A DNA stretch of 64,000 bases, from contig NZ_CP060034.1 of NCBI RefSeq assembly GCF_023208195.1, positions 372,001 to 436,000 on the forward strand, given 5' to 3'. This DNA is from Nocardioides sp. InS609-2. Lineage in GTDB: Bacteria; Actinomycetota; Actinomycetes; Propionibacteriales; Nocardioidaceae. The translations under genes and the position numbers were made by a program. Below the pieces are notes generated by a model. The model did not search any database, was not told where the DNA came from, and worked only from the letters and a program-made list of their open reading frames with translations. Position 1 is the first letter of the stretch. Each line of letters begins with the position of its first letter. Shown piece after piece: positions 62,958 to 64,000 of the stretch.

Positions 62958-62978
62958 TCTGTCGTCTACTCTGACAGA
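62958..62978. promoter_or_regulatory. Inverted repeat in the kdd-kamA intergenic region
   Basis: TCTGTC and GACAGA, 9 nt apart, lie between the divergent kdd and kamA starts. It could be an operator for a shared regulator, but no regulator gene is in view. Confidence 0.35.
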
Positions 62979-63041
62979 GACGTGGCGCGGCACACAAACC
63001 CCGCGCCGACCACCCCGACCGAGCATCCCCGGGAGCATCGC

Positions 63042-64000
63042 ATGAGCATCGAGACGGCCATCGACCCAACAGATCTTTGGCAGGAGTCCACGCAGCCCTA
63101 CCCCTACACACGGGTCGAGCTGGTCGAACCCGACTGGACCCGGTTCCCCGGGTGGCGCGACGTCACCGCGGAGCAGTGGGCGTCGGTCCAGTGGCAGCGC
63201 GCGCACTGCGTGAAGAACGTCAAGCAACTCCGTGAGCTGATGGGCGACCTGGTCGACGAGAGCTTCTACACCGACCTCGAGCGCGACCAGGCCGAGCGGG
63301 CCACGATGTCGATGCTCGTGCCGCCACAGATGATGAACACGATGATGCCGCTGGCCACGCCCGGCGGACCCGGCTCGCTGACCGACGAGCTGTACGCCGA
63401 CCCGGTGCGGCACTACATGATCCCGGTGCTCAGCGACCGTCGTACCGACTGGGCGTCGCACCCGCACGCCACCCGCGACTCGCTGCACGAGCACGACATG
63501 TGGGTCGCCGAGGGGCTCACGCACCGCTACCCGACCAAGGTGCTGGCGGAGCTGTTGCCGACCTGCCCGCAGTACTGCGGCCACTGCACGCGGATGGACC
63601 TCGTCGGCAACTCGACGCCGGTCATCGAGAAGCTCAAGTTCACCGCCAAGCCCGTCGACCGGCTCGACGCGATGTTCGACTACCTGCGTCGGACGCCGCA
63701 GGTGCGCGACGTCGTCGTGTCCGGTGGCGACGTGGCCAACATGCCCTGGCCGCGGCTCGAGGACTTCCTCACCCGTCTGCTGGAGATCGAGAACATCCGT
63801 GACATCCGGCTCGCCACCAAGGCCCTGATCGGCCTGCCTCAGCACTGGCTGCAGCCCGACGTCGTCGAGGGCGTCGCCCGGGTCGCCGCGATCGCCCGCT
63901 CGCGCGGCGTCTCACTGGCGATGCACACCCACGCCAACCACGCGAACTCCATCACTCCGATCGTCGCCGAGGCGTCCAGCGCGATGCTGGAGGCCGGCCT
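63042..64000 (+). CDS. kamA: Lysine 2,3-aminomutase, 5' part
   Basis: The frame from ATG 63042 runs to the window end (319 full codons). It is a radical-SAM/PLP enzyme: Cys175, Cys179 and Cys182 form the CxxxCxxC cluster in PTCPQYCGHCTRMDLVG, and VVVSGGDVANMP is the SAM-binding GGD-type motif. It converts L-lysine to beta-lysine, the first step of the pathway. The PLP-lysine and the C-terminus lie beyond 64000. GGGAG lies 8-10 nt before the ATG. Confidence 0.93.
   Translation, partial: MSIETAIDPTDLWQESTQPYPYTRVELVEPDWTRFPGWRDVTAEQWASVQWQRAHCVKNVKQLRELMGDLVDESFYTDLERDQAERATMSMLVPPQMMNTMMPLATPGGPGSLTDELYADPVRHYMIPVLSDRRTDWASHPHATRDSLHEHDMWVAEGLTHRYPTKVLAELLPTCPQYCGHCTRMDLVGNSTPVIEKLKFTAKPVDRLDAMFDYLRRTPQVRDVVVSGGDVANMPWPRLEDFLTRLLEIENIRDIRLATKALIGLPQHWLQPDVVEGVARVAAIARSRGVSLAMHTHANHANSITPIVAEASSAMLEAG

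Overview
The window is high-GC DNA with actinobacterial gene content. It carries the RNA polymerase-binding protein RbpA, a polyprenol-phosphate mannose synthase next to an apolipoprotein N-acyltransferase, an OhrR/Ohr pair, ECF42-type sigma factors with DGPF-domain partners, and a PLP/B12-dependent lysine aminomutase cluster. Frequent GTG/TTG starts and 1-8 nt gene overlaps fit a Nocardioides-like actinomycete. That genus assignment is inference from content, not from a marker gene.

Layout. 1-5.9 kb: the end of a class V aminotransferase, an OsmC-like protein, a secreted protein with a small membrane protein, a lipoprotein cyclophilin, a phosphodiesterase-isochorismatase pair, a DUF5701 protein and a DUF1772-type membrane protein. 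5.9-17.1 kb: intact genes (ohrR-ohr, an MDR reductase, a VOC protein, a MazEF-like pair, an ECF42 module, a TetR-controlled hydrolase-GNAT pair) mixed with broken ones (grpB, SDR, methyltransferase, flavin reductase, cupin, esterase, a PIG-L start). 17.1-19.3 kb: an SRPBCC-ArsR-SRPBCC operon followed by gene debris. 19.3-32 kb: an accessory stretch with a complete IS630 element, a complete IS1380-family element that splits a gene, an IS3 remnant, three orphan proteins of types often linked to toxin immunity or abortive infection, a TetR/NAD(P)-binding/SnoaL group, and an ABM protein with an ECF sigma factor. 32-38 kb: LysE/Lrp, two GNAT genes, and a CsoR copper locus with an MFS exporter and two damaged copper-chaperone genes.

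38-54.8 kb is mostly intact: an aminoglycoside-phosphotransferase-like protein, an AraC-VOC-VOC-UvrA-like operon, a second ECF42/DGPF module, an amino-acid ABC transporter with a fused binding protein and permease, a HAD-ADH pair, an HTH-MurA fusion gene with a palindrome just upstream, a GDPD-MFS pair, rbpA and fxsA. 54.8-57.1 kb holds the lipoprotein/mannosylation pair. 57.5-64 kb holds kal, kamE, kamD, a 24-codon ORF, a YtcJ-like amidohydrolase and kdd on the minus strand, diverging from kamA, which runs off the window end. Together these encode most of the beta-lysine route of lysine breakdown: lysine 2,3-aminomutase, lysine 5,6-aminomutase, 3,5-diaminohexanoate dehydrogenase and 3-aminobutyryl-CoA ammonia lyase. 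The cleavage enzyme (kce) is not in the window.

The most notable signals are: the HTH-MurA fusion with its upstream palindrome; 10-bp tandem repeats carrying alternative ATGs at the lysE start; damage to both copper-chaperone genes beside an intact CsoR regulon; an IS1380 insertion whose removal restores a reading frame that also has a near-identical 28-bp match 12 kb away; and concentrated gene decay between about 6 and 38 kb. No tRNA, rRNA, CRISPR array or recognisable riboswitch was seen.
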